Source of the DNA: Methanosarcinales archaeon
GTDB taxonomy: Archaea > Halobacteriota > Syntropharchaeia > Alkanophagales > Methanospirareceae
Reading direction: 5' to 3'
Assembly (NCBI GenBank): GCA_025464275.1
Contig: JAODGR010000026.1
Coordinates: 17,259 to 25,338, forward strand
Length of the DNA stretch: 8,080 bases
The notes beneath the pieces were generated by a model. That model was not told the DNA's origin. It saw only the letters and a list, made by a program, of their open reading frames with translations, and ran no database searches. Every line of letters starts with the position of its first letter. Position 1 is the stretch's first letter. Both the position numbers and the translations under genes were made by a program. Positions 6,895 to 8,080 of this stretch are shown one piece after another.

Positions 6895-7575
6895 ATGGGG
6901 AGTAGTTCTCGTATAGCCGTTTGCAAAGGTTGTGGAGAAACTTTTGATTGGAGTTATACTGGTCCGGGCACCAAATACTGTCCCTCATGTAGGGACATTG
7001 CGAAAAAAGAGCGAAGGCAAAGGCAAAGAAAAAGTAGAAAAGAAAGGGGAAAAGGAATTAGCATAAAAGAGCTAATTGCGTCTGGTAGAGAAGCTAAGTG
7101 TGAAATCTGTGGTTATAATAAAAATATACACGCATTAGAGTCATCAGAGGATTGGAAAGTGCCGAAGATACTCTGTGGAAATTGTCATAAAAAATATGCT
7201 CCAAATCATCAAACAAAAAAGCAGAAAAAGCAAACATTGGTTGAATTTGTAAAATACGGTGGTCTGTTCGGGGATACATGTTATCTATGCGGTTTGAAAG
7301 ACCCTGATGTTATTGAAGAACATCATATAGTAGAAAGAAAGAGGGATTTTTATCCAGGTTACGGCGGTATAATACCCCTTTGTAGGAGCTGTCACAATAT
7401 TGTATCTCGTGATCCGAGAGTTAAAAAAGAGTTCAAAGAATTTCTTGTTTCAATGGAGAATCCATATGGGGCAATGTCTCCGGAGCATTTCTGGAAACTT
7501 AGCTTGACTGTTCAGATAGAGATAATGGAAAAATTCTATTCACATTTAGCAGAAAGATGGCAGATTTTTCGTTGA
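6895..7575 (+). CDS. Zinc-ribbon and HNH-type endonuclease-like protein
   Basis: A probable nucleic-acid-binding nuclease. AGAGGTG at 6884-6890, four bases before ATG 6895, marks that start (226 residues); the longer frame begins at 6874 (233 residues, numbering used here). Three zinc modules follow one another. Module 1 is a zinc ribbon with Cys17, 20, 36 and 39, then a strongly basic segment (44-60) suited to DNA or RNA binding. Module 2 has Cys76, Cys79, Cys101, Cys104 and His105, an HNH-like (treble-clef) spacing without a His-His pair. Module 3 (136-178) has CYLC, the catalytic-type pair His150-His151, and PLCRSCH with Cys170, Cys173 and His174, a good HNH signature. The usual Asn about five residues before LC appears to be Gly, so activity is uncertain. 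The C-terminal 55 residues are helical-looking with no motif I know. It lies close behind the membrane protein gene and shares its AT-rich codon use. Confidence 0.88.
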   Translation: MGSSSRIAVCKGCGETFDWSYTGPGTKYCPSCRDIAKKERRQRQRKSRKERGKGISIKELIASGREAKCEICGYNKNIHALESSEDWKVPKILCGNCHKKYAPNHQTKKQKKQTLVEFVKYGGLFGDTCYLCGLKDPDVIEEHHIVERKRDFYPGYGGIIPLCRSCHNIVSRDPRVKKEFKEFLVSMENPYGAMSPEHFWKLSLTVQIEIMEKFYSHLAERWQIFR

Positions 7576-7594
7576 TCAAAATGTGCCCATCGTC

Positions 7595-7618
7595 CGCACT
7601 TTCCGTTTCGGAAGTGCG
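7595..7618. terminator. Strong hairpin after the HNH gene, possible terminator
   Basis: CGCACTT(T)CCG pairs with CGGAAGTGCG around a TTT loop: ten pairs with one bulged T. It begins 20 bases after the HNH stop. No T-run follows on the plus strand; on the minus strand TTTT appears about 11 bases beyond the stem. It may end or stabilise the upstream message, or be an element boundary. Confidence 0.4.
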
Positions 7619-7631
7619 TGTAATACGACTA

Positions 7632-7640
7632 ATTTAAAAG
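7632..7640 (+). promoter_or_regulatory. Candidate TATA box for the downstream transcript
   Basis: ATTTAAAAG is TATA-like and lies in the 209-base spacer (7576-7784) after the hairpin. Initiation about 25 bases on would fall near 7660, just ahead of the GGAGG run at 7672-7676. This would make the TIGR04255-like gene part of a separate transcript from the membrane/HNH pair. Confidence 0.4.
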
Positions 7641-7681
7641 ACTATGCTGGGTGAAGTGAAGCGGTGAAGGTGGAGGAGGAG

Positions 7682-7750
7682 ATGATTGAAGATGGAGAAG
7701 TTCACCGGGATGTATATACGAACCCAATTCGGATATACTACGTTAAGTGA
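7682..7750 (+). CDS. Possible 22-residue ORF with a strong ribosome site
   Basis: An ATG with GGAGG at 7672-7676 (five-base spacing), within a GGTGGAGGAGG run, opens a 22-codon frame (MIEDGEVHRDVYTNPIRIYY, then VK) ending in TGA 34 bases before the TIGR04255-like gene. The ribosome site is the best in this part of the window, which makes translation plausible. It shares its first 13 bases with the frame at 6282 and likewise precedes an accessory gene. It could be a leader peptide, a small protein, or a remnant of a longer gene start. Confidence 0.35.
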   Translation: MIEDGEVHRDVYTNPIRIYYVK

Positions 7751-7784
7751 AATGGCGCCTTAAGAAAATATGTAGGTATAAGGA

Positions 7785-8080
7785 ATGGAAAGAAAAACCC
7801 TGAAAAACAAACCTCTGGTGGAAGCAATATTCGAATTACGGTGGGAACTACAAGAGCCAGCACCAAGAATGAAGATAGATCCTCATTATAAAATATTGGT
7901 CGGTAGGGTATATGATAGAGTAAAAGAGGGATATCCCTTCCATGAGCAACTACCTACTGCAACTATGCCTGATGAAATCGCAGGATATGTTGTTCAGCAT
8001 CGATTTCGGAGAGACAAGGATAAGTGGCCTCTCCTTCAAATAGGTCCTGGAATCATAACTTTAAATGATACAGAAGGTTA
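7785..8080 (+). CDS. TIGR04255 family protein, C-terminus beyond window
   Basis: The 98 visible residues match, from memory, the N-terminus of the sporadically distributed TIGR04255 family, whose function is unknown. The matching blocks are KNKPLVEAIFELRW (7-20), DPHYKILVGRVYDRV (32-46), YPFHEQLPTATMP (50-62), VVQHRFR (69-75) and WPLLQIGPGIITLNDTEGY (80-98). The family is usually two to three times this length, so most of the protein lies past the right edge. ATG 7785 has AAGGA directly before it and AGGT ten bases upstream. It belongs to the accessory segment and may be driven by the promoter candidate in the preceding spacer. There is no catalytic motif I can name. Confidence 0.82.
   Translation, partial: MERKTLKNKPLVEAIFELRWELQEPAPRMKIDPHYKILVGRVYDRVKEGYPFHEQLPTATMPDEIAGYVVQHRFRRDKDKWPLLQIGPGIITLNDTEG

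Noticed and set aside
7621..7638. TAATACGACT, identical to the first ten bases of the phage T7 promoter
   Set aside because: The following bases (AATTTAAA) do not match the required CACTATA part, so it is a partial chance match.
7661..7685. A seven-codon frame from the ATG at 7644 as another leader peptide
   Set aside because: It is too short to judge, has no ribosome site upstream, and lies upstream of the likely transcription start.

Overview
The window looks like a piece of a euryarchaeal genome. The main evidence is a full-length large subunit (DP2) of the archaeal D-family DNA polymerase. Supporting signs are short AT-rich TATA-like boxes ahead of genes, an archaeal-type tRNA-Val without an encoded CCA, and GGAGG/GGTG-type ribosome sites. 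A methanogen- or ANME-like lineage is my guess from gene content and codon style, not something the sequence proves.

Layout: (1) 1-1436, minus strand: a secreted subtilisin-like (S8) protease with signal peptide, I9-type propeptide and complete catalytic residues; its C-terminal tail runs off the left edge. (2) 1437-1466: a 30-base divergent intergenic gap. (3) 1467-4826, plus strand: polC, DP2 of DNA polymerase D, intact and without an intein, ending in a PCNA-binding (PIP-like) motif. (4) 4819-6051, minus strand: argJ (ornithine/glutamate N-acetyltransferase), overlapping the polC stop by 8 bases tail to tail. (5) 6171-6244, plus strand: tRNA-Val(CAC). (6) 6282-8080, plus strand: an AT-rich accessory segment. 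It holds a four-helix membrane protein, a triple-zinc-module HNH-type protein just behind it, a hairpin-bearing spacer, and the start of a TIGR04255-like protein cut by the right edge. Two very short candidate reading frames that begin with the same 13 bases lie upstream of the membrane protein and of the TIGR04255-like gene.

The first 6.2 kb is chromosomal core material: replication, arginine biosynthesis, a tRNA and an exported protease. The sequence changes character right after the tRNA. In 60-base samples, G+C falls from 35 of 60 (2401-2460, in polC) to 21 of 60 (6361-6420, in the membrane protein gene). A tRNA followed by AT-rich genes of unknown function is the usual picture of a mobile or defence-type island. 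The membrane protein + HNH pair, with the TIGR04255-like gene beyond it, is the best candidate here for an undescribed system, although its function cannot be read from the sequence.

A second theme is short in-frame simple repeats in three unrelated core genes: Asn-Asp and Asp-Thr runs in the protease, two His-rich runs in DP2, and Thr-rich runs in ArgJ. They suggest a genome prone to slippage expansion in surface loops.
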